DNA from: Lumnitzera littorea
Taxonomy: Eukaryota; Streptophyta; Magnoliopsida; Myrtales; Combretaceae
Direction: 5' to 3'
Assembly: GCA_024138015.1 (NCBI GenBank)
Contig: JAMXBB010000003.1
Coordinates: 77,232,777-77,296,776 of the forward strand
DNA: 64,000 nt
Shown here: piece after piece, positions 23,756 to 34,860 of the stretch
Layout of the letters: the number at the start of each line of letters is the position of its first letter
How positions within the stretch are numbered: position 1 is the stretch's first letter
Program-made: the position numbers and the translations under genes
Notes under the pieces: model-generated
Database searches by the model: none
What the model saw: only the letters and a program-made list of their open reading frames with translations
Told to the model about the DNA's origin: nothing

Positions 23756-24646
23756 TAGCTTAAAGAAGACTTATTTCAAAGTGTTGTCTTGGGAGCAATA
23801 TAACCTAATCCAGTTAAGGCATGACACACAAATAAGAAGTGTTACGAACCTATGCATTAAGAAAATTTTCAAATTAATCTGGCAACGACACAGCTATTTA
23901 ATAGTGCATATGCACCTAAGTTATCTAAAAGGCTCACTCAGTACCCAAACCCCTTTAACATCATCCAAAGGACTTTGGTCAAGGGGCAAAATATAGAGGG
24001 CTAAATTTCATATTGGGCTTCAAGCCCATTGATCAAATGGATTTAACTCATCGGGCTAAGGTAATAGGGCTTAAGGAGCTAAGCCCATATATTATTGGGA
24101 TAATCAAGGGAGATTTGGCATGGTGAGCTTGGAGTAGGCCCATTGGATCGATTCATCCGATCCAACCTTTCTTGGTTTGGCTCATACTAATGAAATATAA
24201 AGCCCTTTATGTAGGCCTAAACGCATGGAAAAAGCCCATTTAATACCCATATATAAAAGGCTTCAATCTTAGCTATTGATCAACAGTATGATCCAACGTA
24301 TTAAATTCACCTACGATATCCTATAAATACCCCATTCATTTCCTTATTTGGACAGAAGAAAAACCCCCATTAATGCTGTTACTCTACCGAAACTTTGCCT
24401 TAAAGATTAAACACTTAAACACTTCAAGAACACTACCTTGTTCTTCAATAATCTTGGAGTTTGATGCCATCGCACTCTTCTACCTGTCACCATACGTGTT
24501 AGAGCCTTACTAAGATCGCCTACTTGTCATCCCTACGCTTCTCTCCTAATCAACCTGTGCAAGTCACACAAGTCATTTCCCTACACTTAGTATGACTTCA
24601 TACGTAGTATGTAAGTGATACTTATATCTATACCCACTCCCTTACA
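23756..24646 (+). repeat. T1 3' LTR (left boundary tentative)
   Basis: The right part (24365-24646) matches the 5' LTR remnant. It contains a TATA-like CCTATAAATACCCC at 24320-24333 and many GGGCTT/AAGCCC pairs (24010-24250) that could fold. It ends CTTACA, followed by the AAGGC target duplication. The left boundary depends on the candidate polypurine tract. Confidence 0.62.
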
Positions 24647-25980
24647 AAGGCAATTTAGGGTTATGATTGATCTACCATGGGAAATTGTGAAGGCTATGGC
24701 ATTAGTGTTTTCCAATTGATGGTTATAAGTGTAGTCTTAAGCAAATATAGGTACGTTGTTTGGTTGGGTGATTTAGGGCTTTGAAGAGCGACTATGGTAA
24801 GTTAGTGTAAGTACTCAATCAGGGTTGCTTGGGTACATTTAGTGGTGTATTGTGTGGGAAACATTAGTAGTTGAACATTGCGAGTCGATAAGTGGGATTG
24901 CACAACTAAATTGGGAATCAAAAGATTGATTCGTAGCCTTGCAGTTACAAGTAGTGGTTCAGAGTCATGTTAGTCGCTAGGATCCATAGTGTACAATGCC
25001 TATTGTGTACGTTGAAGTAGTAGTTGGCTATGTTGTCAAGTGCGCATAGGAGAAGAATTGAGGTATGTTGGCAACTACTATTACTCAATAACATTAAAGG
25101 GGTAATGCTGTGTAGTGTAGTGTTGTGTGGTGACAAAGGGCCGTATATTGTTAATGGGCCATCTTGTGTGTAGCTATTATATTGTAGGTCATGAGCTATG
25201 TCCATTAGTTGCTAGAATTTCTTTGCTTGCGAACATCTCCAAAACAAGATTTGAAAGTCAACAAGTCATATATGTCATGGTTAGGAAGAAGCAAGTGTAG
25301 TATGTATGCTATAGTTCTGTTTAACCAATTTCAGTAACCGTATTGTAAAAAGGTGGAAAAGAAGTGTGGTTGCTTGGTTGATCCTACTCTAAGGAATCGA
25401 AGTAGTATGTGTAACTGTTTTATTGCTAAGCTATGGATGTGGGGGGTGGATTACCGAGCTTAATAGTATAGTTATGCTTATATCATGCAACACCGGAGTT
25501 GCTATATTAGTTAGTGAAGTGCAGTATATGAGTGAGTTATCATATGTGTACATTAGTGTGTGTTGTCCCATATGAGTGTGTGCATGTGCAAAGAAGTGAA
25601 GAATTGGTCTGTAGAGTACTTTATATAGGCCAAACAAGTGCCATTGTGTGCATGTGCCAAGGTAAAGTGTAGTGCTTCTATACTGACCTTTTGAAAATTA
25701 TAGTAATTAAATATTATATTGTATAGTGCATATGTCGAGATGTTGTGCAATGCTTATGTGTCTTCAATTATGGAGATTTAAGCAAAGTGTGGTTGGATAT
25801 TTTTTTAGAATGGCCTGTGATTTCTTGAAATAATAAAAAGATATTGTATATTATTGTAAGGTATTGGAATAGATTGGAAGAGTTGAAAATTGTTGATTTC
25901 TTAGTCTAATTTCAAAAAGAGAAAATTATTGAATTGAGATTTAATAATATGGCATATAGAGCTATATATAGTTATGGCCA
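24647..25980 (+). other. Leader of element O, second part
   Basis: Resumes after T1. G/T-rich, with recurring GTAGTGT, GTGCATGTGC and TAGTATAG runs. The ORFs on the opposite strand are low-complexity shadows. No gene seen. Confidence 0.45.
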
Positions 25981-25981
25981 T

Positions 25982-26600
25982 GACTATGAGGATATAACAT
26001 TTTTGGAAATTAAAGTGAAATTGCCTAAATTTGATGGTTATGGATCACCTGATGAATATTTAGATTGAAATTTCGAGTTAAGCAGGTTTTCAAAGATTCT
26101 TCATATCCTAAGCATAAAAAGGGAAGTGCAATTAAATAATTGTTGAAGGGTTTTACGATAGCTTGGTGGAAGAATATGATGATACGAAGAATTAAGAGAG
26201 GGAATATTGAGGTTGTTATATGGGGTAAAACAAAACATTTGATGGAAAGAAAGTTTATACCCTTACATTATCAAGATGAGTTGTATGAGAGATTGTCAAC
26301 ATTAAGATAAGGCGATATGAATGTTAAGCAATATGCAAAGGAATACAAAACACTGTTGAGACAATGTGAGATAAATGAGCCTCACTTATGCACCATATCT
26401 CAATCTATGAGAGATTTGAATCTATGAATTACTAGATATCTTGACTCTTCTAAAATTCAGACATTGAATGAAGCTATCTCAATGGCTACAAAGGCAAAAT
26501 CTTCTTATCAAGTCATAAATTATGTTCTCTCTAGTGCATGGGATCAGTTGAAGACAATAAAGGCTTGGCTTGAGATGATGAGTAATGAATAAGGTAACAA
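25982..26600 (+). pseudogene. gag: Element O gag (gypsy)
   Basis: Reads KVKLPKFDGYGSPDEYLD, the usual start of plant gypsy gag, then a stop and one frameshift near 26074. It continues as GFTIAWWKNMMIRRIKRGNI, KHLMERKFIPLHYQDELYER, then after a stop GDMNVKQYAKEYKTLLRQC, ending in NEAISMATKAKSSYQV. This is the retrotransposon_gag domain (PF03732-like). There is no zinc knuckle, and no pol follows before the 3' LTR. Confidence 0.85.
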
Positions 26601-27439
26601 GAGAATGCCAAATTAAAGAGTATTGAATAGGGAGTTGGAGAGAATAGTGATGAGGAGGTTATTTTGCATTCCATTGTTTTCAAGGAAGACCAAGTTAAGT
26701 TACAACCTAATACCTATGTTCAAAGCATAATTCCTAGTAAGGGATCTCCCAAATATTGAGTAGCCAAGAAATCGAAGAATTTCTTGGGAACCAACATTTG
26801 GTGGTTACAGGTACTTTTCTATTTACCTCTTACCTATTGGACTCTTTTGTCTTGATCCATTGATGGGTTTGTTTGGTATTAATATGTATTATAGCAGTAT
26901 TGTGCCCATGAGGTGTTATAGATTGCTTGTTAGAGTTTTTCGAGGTCATAGTGATGGATATATGTATGAGGTTGTGTTATACTCATTCTTAGTGCTTTTA
27001 TAATAAAGGAGTTATAATTGTGTAGATTGAATGATAGAAGTTTGTAGATAGAGGAATGAGGTGACACTACTAACCCTTGAAAAGTATAAAGCTTTAGGAG
27101 TGATTTATGTTAAGGAGTAATATTAGATCTTATATGCTTAAATTCCATGAGCTCATGGCATGATGCATGGTCTTAAGGTTTTGTTATTCTCTTTTATTAA
27201 CAATTGTTAGTACTACCTAAATATAGTTCATCAGATCCATAATGAATGGAAGGAAGGGTTTCAGTTAGGGACTTGGTTGATCGAGCTCATGATGAGTGGA
27301 AAGAACATTAGGTGACATTGAAATTGATGATGGAGTTGAGCTATCATCATGAATTTGTGTTTTACTCTTTGCAGGTCTGTCTTTGATCCTAATAGAATTT
27401 AGATTAGCCAATTACTAAGTTTTAAGTTGAAACATTTTT
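26601..27439 (+). other. Element O 3' internal remnant, pol missing
   Basis: Only about 0.84 kb separates gag from the polypurine tract. No RT, RNase H or integrase motif is seen in any frame, so O is either an internal-deletion derivative or a non-autonomous family. Confidence 0.55.
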
Positions 27440-27452
27440 AAGGGAAGGGAGG
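27440..27452 (+). other. Polypurine tract of element O
   Basis: AAGGGAAGGGAGG directly before the TGATA that opens the LTR; this primes plus-strand synthesis and marks the next LTR as 3'. Confidence 0.88.
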
Positions 27453-28210
27453 TGATAAGCTTCAATGTACTTACTTGATGATTAAGAGCTCTAATATATT
27501 CAATTACTAAGTTTTGAGATGTAAGGAAGACTTATTTATGAGCTCCTCATATGTTGAGGACCTATTTATCAACTCACTCTATGATGAAGACCTGTTTGAG
27601 AGCTCTTCATGTAGAAACTTGTCTAAGAGTTATTATTGGGTGGAGAAAATCATAAACGAACAGGTTGTCAAGGTTACAGCTTAACCTAAGACAGGTCATT
27701 AAGAATTCAACAACTCATCACAACATCTCATTGCATCAGCTCATTAGCTCGTCAAAATAGCTCATCCCAACATCTCAGCATCCTACCCATTTACAGTTAT
27801 GCCATTTTATTTTACAATGTACTTATTTACAGGAATGTCATTAAGGCATCTTATGTTTTATCTTATTTATTAAAATGCCACTATGTATAAATATGTAATG
27901 TTTGTAGTCTTTTAGACATATTATACAATATACTTAATCATTTCCCTTAAGAAATCTCTTCTCTTCTAACCCTTATCAATCCCTTTAATAAGGATTGTGG
28001 CAAACAACCTTAATTTATCATTCATGCATCATATCAAATGATAGATTAAGTTGTATAATGTTCATTTGATGCATCATATCCACTTAAGCAGCTCATAAAT
28101 TGCTAATATCCCCACTAAAACCACCTTTATTTTCAACTATGGTTAGTCGGACTCACCCATTTTGTTCTTGCAAGATATTGCCCTATGTGTTCATCTATAG
28201 TGGCATATCA
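27453..28210 (+). repeat. 3' LTR of element O
   Basis: Starts TGATAAGC, ends GGCATATCA, and aligns with 5680-6403. It is 34 bp longer, mainly through differences in its first half. It ends exactly where LINE coding sequence begins. Confidence 0.85.
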
Positions 28211-29860
28211 ATAGCCAAGGATAAGAAACCATACTTTATGTATCCATTGACAAAATAAGAAAATATGTTCAATGGTTACTTCCATATTGCATAAATAATA
28301 TAAAGGGTCTAGTTTTATTTTTCTTCCAAATAAATCAAAGTTAGAAGTTATTGAATGTAAGCATATCCTCCAAAGAAAATGTTTGATTTTTGGTATTGCA
28401 TCCAAACCTTGAATAATCCTCCAAATTTTATTATTCAAATCCTTAAATGAAGAGGCCCTGCTCTCATCATTTTGGTTATAGCTTAACAATTGCCATAAAT
28501 ATATAGATTTAACGAAATATTGGTCATTCGTGTTGCTTGGCCAAATGATTCTATCCTTAATGCCCCCTTAACAAACCATCACCTCCCTAATTGCTCACTT
28601 ATGCTACTTAGATAAAACTTGATCAATACCTTCTAACTTCTACTTTTGTCCTTAAAAATTTGTGATTTAATTCACTCTTAAATCAACTTGTTCATCTTCT
28701 AAATTTTCTACGTTCAATTGATACCCTCCTAAAGAAGGTAGCTAAGGATTTTTTAATACTTGAACTCTATTCCCCTTTCCACTTGCCATAAGTAATCCTT
28801 TACAATGAGTTCCTTCCTACCATGATGCTTTGCCAATATGAAGAGGTATTTTTCCCCTTCTTAGCATTAAAAATATCTAATAAAGGGAAGTATATACTTT
28901 TCATTACTTTAACCTAAAGATCATTTGGTCTCTACAAAATTCTCTAAGCTAGATTACCAAGGAAGGACTTATTGAAGCAACTAACCTTCCCTACATTTTT
29001 TACTTTCTTAACTTTGACCAAGGTTTCCAATAGATCTTTCTCTTTATACTTTCTTCCCCTACCAAAATCTTACAATTAAAGAGATCACCTTCCCACACCA
29101 TGTTAGAAGGAAATAAAATACACTCATAACATACAATAGAATGGCAAAAGCAATAGATTTTACAAGCACTTCCTTACACCTTATGATGAGACTTTGCTTT
29201 TCCAATTTCCATCCTTCTAATTTTGCCTCTATTATCTTATTAACAAGTTTTAAGGCCTCCCTTTTAGATCTTTCCTATTATATTGGTAACCTAAGGTATA
29301 TTTTCCTAATGTTCTCTCTTGATTAATATTAAGCATATTTATACATTTCTATCTTACTTCTTCCTTAGAAATTTTGACAAAAGAAGTTAGATAATTTTTC
29401 AAAGTTAACCAATTAGATTGAAGGTGAGCAATATACATCCAATATCCTCTTTAGAGCATAAAGATTATTGGAAGAATACTTCATAAAAAAATGATAAATC
29501 ATTTGCGAATAACAAGTGAGAAATCTCTAGACTACTTCTTGTAATCTTATTTCCTCTTGAGTTCCCAACTTCTTTTTCCCTTTGTACCATCAAGGATAAG
29601 CAATCAGCTACTAGAAGGAACAAATATGGGAATATGAGATCCCTCTAACGAATTCCCTTAATAAGTTTAAAACTTCACACCCTCTTACCAATAAATTATA
29701 ACACATAGACACTATACATTTCACTACCTAAGTAATCCATGTCTCACTAGATCCTATCTTTCTCATAATATTCTCCAAGAAACACCACTCAACATGACCA
29801 TATGCCCTTGCATTATTTAGTTTGATAGCACAATTATATCTCTTAGAATAGGATCAACTT
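28211..29860 (-). pseudogene. L1-type LINE, RT to zinc-binding region (5'-truncated)
   Basis: Minus-strand reading. Near 29806-29780 it has AYGHVEW followed by LENIMRKIGSSETWIT, the RT block where the family has a catalytic AYD. Then VRGI...DLIFPYLFLLVADCLSLM near 29650-29590 and SHLLFANDLSFF near 29520-29495 (family FADD). The block 28489-28208 reads WRIIQGLDAIPKIKHFLWRI, RKIKLDPLYYLCNME and IEHIFLFCQ, the RT-associated zinc-binding domain of plant LINEs (zf-RVT, PF13966-like). Stops and frameshifts are frequent and both Asp positions are changed. The 3' end (RNase H, tail) is cut at 28211 by the O LTR; endonuclease was not found. Confidence 0.85.
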
Positions 29861-30615
29861 TGTTCTTTTTTTAAAATATTAAGAACTATTCATAACTTCA
29901 TAACACTAACATATAATAAAACTTCTTGATATCACAATTCAAATATCAAACTTAGATCTTTTTCCTAAATTTCTCATCTCTCCCATAATTTAATATTATC
30001 TTTCACATACTATAATTTTCCTTAATTAAAGTTCTTCTAGTAATAAGTTAAGTCAATTACCTCTTTTTGATAAATACATTAATAAGGACACCTCTTATGT
30101 GCTTACTATACTTGCCTCTATAAACTGTAGAGTTTTTATTCCCATGTAAGAAGACTAAACTAAGTTTTTCCATTCATCAATAAATTATCACCAAGATAGA
30201 TAGATTCTTACCTTAATGAAAACAAACCTTAGCCATCACAAATTCTATATGTTACCACTAATGTCTAATGATCTTCAATCACTTCAACATGTAAGAATAA
30301 TTAGTTAAAACTCAATTCTACCATAAATCGAATTTCAAGGGATAAATGCCTTACTATTCCTAAGACCTTATTTTTCAAGATTCTAAACAATGCATACTGA
30401 TTTGTAATTAAAGTCTCCTTATCCATAAAAAGGCATGTTAGACTAGAGTTCTCATTTCATTGAAATTGATAAAGAAACAAAAAATGAGAGAAAAACTCTT
30501 TCCTTTTCTCTTGAGTTTCAAAACAATAGAAAGGGATGTCTTTGGTTCCTATATTTTATTTTATGAGTTAGGTTTTCCTTTGGTTTAAGCAAAGCTATCT
30601 ATAAACTGAGCTGTT
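29861..30615. other. A+T-rich stretch, no gene seen
   Basis: It may be the unrecognisable upstream part of the LINE, but no endonuclease motif could be read. Short frames only. Confidence 0.35.
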
Positions 30616-30680
30616 AGAGCTTGGCCCATATCCTATGTAGGTCGTTTTAGGCTTAGGGCCTATATCCCAAGCACTTAACT
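30616..30680. repeat. Left copy of a ~65-bp direct repeat flanking the tandem array
   Basis: It contains TAGGTCGTTTTAGGC and CCTATATCCCAA and resembles 32596-32660 (TAGGTCAGTTTAGGC, CCTATGTCCCAA). Possibly ends of one element. Confidence 0.5.
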
Positions 30681-30799
30681 TAATTGGAGCAATAGGGTAA
30701 GAGGGATGTTTGAATTAGACATGACTTTGTCGAATGGATCTGTGGAATAGGCGGGACATGATCTGTGCTAGGTAGAGTGGCAAAGCACTGAGTACTAAA

Positions 30800-31770
30800 T
30801 GGGATTACCTCAAGCTTTTAAGCTTTTAAGGTTATAAAACGGGATTTCCTCAAGATTCTATGCCTTCGAGGTTACATAGATGGGATTTCCTTTGGCTTTT
30901 ATGCCTTTGAGGCCATATAGGTGGGATTTCCTTGGGCTTCTATGTCTACAGGGTTACCTTAGTGGCTTAAAGAGACTGGATGGGTTTTACTCAGGCTTTT
31001 ATGCCAACGAAACTACCTAATGGGTTTTCTTCGGGCTTTTTTACCTATGAAGTTACCTAGATGGTCTTAAAGAGGCTAGATGGGTTTTCCTTAGGCTTTC
31101 ATGCTAGTGAGTTTACCTTGATGGCCTAAAGATGTTACATGGGGTTTTCTTAGGCTTTTATGCCAATAGGTTATGTAGATGGCCTAAAAAGGATGGATGA
31201 GTTCCTTAAGCTTTTATACTTATGAAGTTACCTGGATGGCTTTTCCTTGCGTTTTTATGCTTATAAGGTTACTTGGACGAATTTTTCTCGCACTTTTTAT
31301 GCCAACGAGGCTACCCTGATGGCTTGAAGAGGTCGAATGGGTTTTCTTCAGGCTTTTATGCTAGTAAAGTTACCCTAACAGGTTTTCCTTAAGCTTCTAT
31401 GCCTATGAGGTTACTTAGATAGGCCTAAAGGGGCCGAATGGTTTTCCTTAGGCTTTCATGCCAATAAGGTTCCTCCAATGGCTTGAAGAGGCCAGATGGG
31501 TTTTGTTCAAGCTTTTTATGCCGATGAGGTTACCATGATAACCTAAAGAGGCCAAATGGGTTTTCCTTAAGCTTTTATCCTATGAGGTTACCTGAATGGG
31601 TTTTCTTAAGGCTTTCATGCCAACAAGGTTACCCTGATGGCCTAAAGAAACTGAATGGGTTTTCTTTGAGCTTTCATGCCTATGATGTTACTCAAATGGC
31701 CTAAAGAGGCTAAATGGGTTTTTTCTCAAGCTTCCATGCTAGCGAAGTTAGCTTGACCGCTTGAAGAGGC
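30800..31770 (+). repeat. Degenerate tandem array, about 19 units of ~40 and ~60 bp
   Basis: Each unit carries a core close to GGGTTTTCCTTAGGCTTTTA, then TGCC-A-CGAGGTTACC. Many units add a linker close to TGATGGCCTAAAGAGGCC, giving alternating short (~40 bp) and long (~60 bp) forms. Unit starts seen include about 30801, 30841, 30881, 30922, 30980, 31021, 31081, 31141, 31237, 31338, 31438, 31497, 31557, 31596, 31656 and 31715. The first four units have GGGATT, the later ones GGGTTT. No coding resemblance. Confidence 0.9.
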
Positions 31771-32595
31771 TATTTTAGACATGTTCAAACCAAACATGTC
31801 CTGAATTAAGTAGGGTAAATCAATATATTTCACGATGAATTAGTTAATTATTATTACTAAACAAAGTAAATTAAAGATAACTTCTATATATCAATGAAAA
31901 ACTATGGATTTAGAAAAACCATTGATAAGAAAATGAACATCATGAACCATTCCTTTTCCCCCCTCTCTCCATAGCCCTCCATCCCTTAAAATTGCCATAT
32001 GTTTAGCAATGAGATTCACCACATGAGTAGGCTCTAGAGGCCTGCATTAGAATTGTTTTGAGTTGGAGCAAACTAGTAGTCAAAGAGTAAGCCTCTCGTC
32101 TACATTGCAACTTAGAATGTTAAGACTTAGAGATTTATCTTAGGTAGTGAGGAAAGTTGGTTATTATTCACTCTATTCAATTCTGTATTAGGTGAGGCTC
32201 TATTGCTCTTTATACGATGATCCAGTCGATGAGACACATAGTATTCAAAGGTGATCATCTTATGTCCCTATATAGTGCTTGCCTCTTTTAATTAATAGCA
32301 AGATTGAGACAAATCCATATGTATACTAAGGCTATTTGCTTCTCAACCTTCATTTGCTTCTCTATTGATTACATTTGGCCAATTAGTGTGGTTGGTCATA
32401 AGAGAGCTCATAATAGGTGTGCTTTTGGTCTTGTGAGCAACTGTTGAATTACTCATGATATCAATTAAGAAGCCATTAGATTTACAGTGCATTCATCAAA
32501 GCAATATGCTTTCGCAAAGTTGGTGGAAATGGAGTACATAATCCAAACTATGCTTTGATTGGGACTACGAAGGGGCAAATCATCCATGAGCCTAG
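31771..32595. other. Unassigned stretch right of the array
   Basis: No protein motif or repeat recognised. AT-rich, short frames only. Confidence 0.35.
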
Positions 32596-32660
32596 AGAAG
32601 CTATTCGATCTTAGCCTATATCTTGGATAGGTCAGTTTAGGCCTATGTCCCAAAAAAGCT
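32596..32660. repeat. Right copy of the ~65-bp direct repeat
   Basis: Partner of 30616-30680; same orientation, moderate similarity. Confidence 0.5.
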
Positions 32661-33264
32661 TATCAATATTTTTATTTTTTTTAATTCTTTTCTTTTCTAT
32701 AATTAACATTTAAAAAATTTTTTCCCCTAAACATTATCAATGAGGGATTTAATTTGACTCCAAAACTTACATATTATAACCTCCAATGCTTCATGATAAT
32801 TGAAGGATACAATGGCAATTAACTTTATAAATTTTAGGACTTACAATTGCATTCACCCATCTTACATTTTCTAAGTCAATGTTTTATGTATTTTTGAAAT
32901 AGGTTTTATACGTAAGGATGTAAATGGGACTAATCTAGAATGGGTTATAGCAACCCAAAACTTATCTTGCTATATTAACAAGGTTTTTAGACCTATCTCA
33001 AAACCTTATCGGGTTTTTAGCACTATATCCGAAACCTATCTCGCTATCCTAGTAAGATACCTACTTCCTGACTTGTTAGACTCATTCATAATCTTTTTTT
33101 TTCTTACTTCCTTATTCATTTCATGAGAAATCCATTTGTTGTAACCTCTTTATCCTATATATGTTATAACGATATCAATGGAACACCTAGTATTATTGTT
33201 ATATAATAAGTTTAATAATTTATTTAAACTACATTTTCATTTTTATATATGTTTTAATTTTAAG

Positions 33265-33558
33265 GAAAAATACAAATTTGGAACTTAACTTTTTGCACCT
33301 TTTTTGTTTGAGTCCTAAGTGTTTCAAAATTTCTATTTCAATGTTTAATGTTTGCAAAAAATTTTAAACAAGTCCTTTGTTAGTTTTCTATTAACATGGC
33401 AGTAGTACTTTCTTATTGGTCTATAGGAAAAGTATAAACTCATGACTCAACTTTTTGTATATTATCTATTTTAATTCTAAAGGTTTTAAACTTTCTATTT
33501 AAGTCCCCAAAATTTGTAAAAAATTTTAAACAAGTCCTCCATTAATTTTCCAATAACT
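33265..33558 (+). repeat. Imperfect direct duplication of ~130 bp
   Basis: Copies at about 33265-33395 and 33427-33558 share the order ACTCAACTTTTTG-like block, TTTCTATTTAA-like block and GTAAAAAATTTTAAACAAG, then TTTTC-ATTAAC. The rest of 32661-33585 shows no gene. Confidence 0.6.
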
Positions 33559-33585
33559 AATTGGTGTCAAACTAAGAGGTTTTAG

Positions 33586-34671
33586 TGTCTTATTCTGATG
33601 AGAACAAAACCATGCAAGTTATGCTAAATTAATTATAAACCAATTTGCAAATCTCGTAAGAACTTGGTTAAAGTTTGGTCATCTTAATGAAATTGCACTT
33701 AACCATTGTATCTTCTCTAACAAACAATTCATTAAGTTGATATTGAAGTGTTTTAAATAAGTAAAACAAGTTAGAATTGTTAGTTGCATGAAAATTGTTT
33801 TAGTTTGCCGTTATGGTATGAACTAGTCGGTTGATTGTTTTTAGACCATTCGATTGGTTACACCAGGTTTTCTATATTAGTGGCAAGTGATAGACCATAC
33901 GACTGGTTGTCCTTGGACCTCCCGATTAGTTGTTGCAAGTTAGTAAGTTTTGTTGCACTGTGCGGCTAGTTGGCTAAAGACTGTCCAAAAGGGTGACCCC
34001 ATTTAAATGAACCGTCTAGCAAGTCTCTCTTAAACCGTCTGACTGGTCCAAATAGAAATTAGCCATTACAGTGCATTAAATACGAGATGAATAGGGCCAA
34101 CAGTTGGATTTTTGCTAGAAGATATAAATGCAAGTTTGTAAGGTAGTTGAAATACAATTAATAGAGCCAAAAACTTGCAATTATTCCTCTTATCTACTTA
34201 CACTTCATTCTAATTGTCTCATGCTTACAATTTGCTATCTTTTGTAACCTCTAGTATAGTGTAAAGCTAAATATTTGCAATTTCATTTAAAAGAGTGCAC
34301 CATACTAGTGATTAAGAGTTATTGTGATTAAAAAATCATTTGTAGTAGAGATTAGATGTAGGCTCTTAAGCCATCGTGATTGTAATTGTGATTGTGATCA
34401 ATAAAATTGTGTGTGAAGGCTTCAATTGAGGCATTAAGTGATCATGGAGAATAAAGGGTGATCTAAACTCCATGTTAAAATTTTTGGGCTTGATTTCTCT
34501 ATCCATTCCTTTTTTAAATTTCTATTCTTGATTTGTTTCTTAATTGTTTCCATATTGCATCCACTTAACTAATTTGATTAAGGAATTGTCAATAAAGAAA
34601 AAAATTAGGCATTATACTCAATTTACCCCACCACCCTACCATACCCCCTGAGTTCCTAATGTAGTTTTTCA
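33586..34671 (+). repeat. 5' LTR of copia element C1 (left boundary approximate)
   Basis: Begins near TGTCTTATTCTGATGAGAAC, like the start of the minus-strand copia LTR, and ends TTTTTCA before the PBS. It contains short runs around CTGACTGG, GTCGGTTGATTG and GACTGGTTG. No matching 3' LTR was found in the window. Confidence 0.68.
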
Positions 34672-34673
34672 TT

Positions 34674-34685
34674 TGGTATTGGAGC
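34674..34685 (+). other. Primer-binding site of C1, tRNA-Met type
   Basis: TGGTATTGGAGC against TGGTATCAGAGC: 10 of 12 match, 2 bases after the LTR. Confidence 0.78.
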
Positions 34686-34860
34686 TAGTCTTTATAGTTT
34701 TCACTGCTTAATTGCATTATACAATAAAAATCATAGCATTAAATTGACTAAGTTTCATAGAGGGTCAAGCTATAAATAGGCCACCACTTCTAACTAGTGG
34801 AAATCATTTCTATTGAAAGTATAAGATAAAAATTTTCATTAAAACATATAATAGAAAACC

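Larger units (their letters stand above)
6956..24646 (+). mobile_element. T1: Tat-like Ty3/gypsy retrotransposon, nested in O
   Basis: Order on the plus strand: partial 5' LTR, long leader, gag, protease, RT, two RNase H domains, integrase, an antisense gene, a long 3' UTR (with a Sirevirus-like fragment inserted) and a 3' LTR. A second RNase H and a long 3' region with an antisense ORF are known features of the plant Tat group (Ogre, Retand, Grande-like). AAGGC lies before the left end (6951-6955) and directly after the right end (24647-24651), supporting insertion with a 5-bp target duplication into element O. Coding domains are split by stops and by several frameshifts. Confidence 0.75.

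Noticed and set aside
30800..31770. CRISPR-like array (regular repeats with variable parts)
   Set aside because: Repeats are diverged, contiguous and differ in length; no constant repeat with unique spacers and no cas genes; plant nuclear context.
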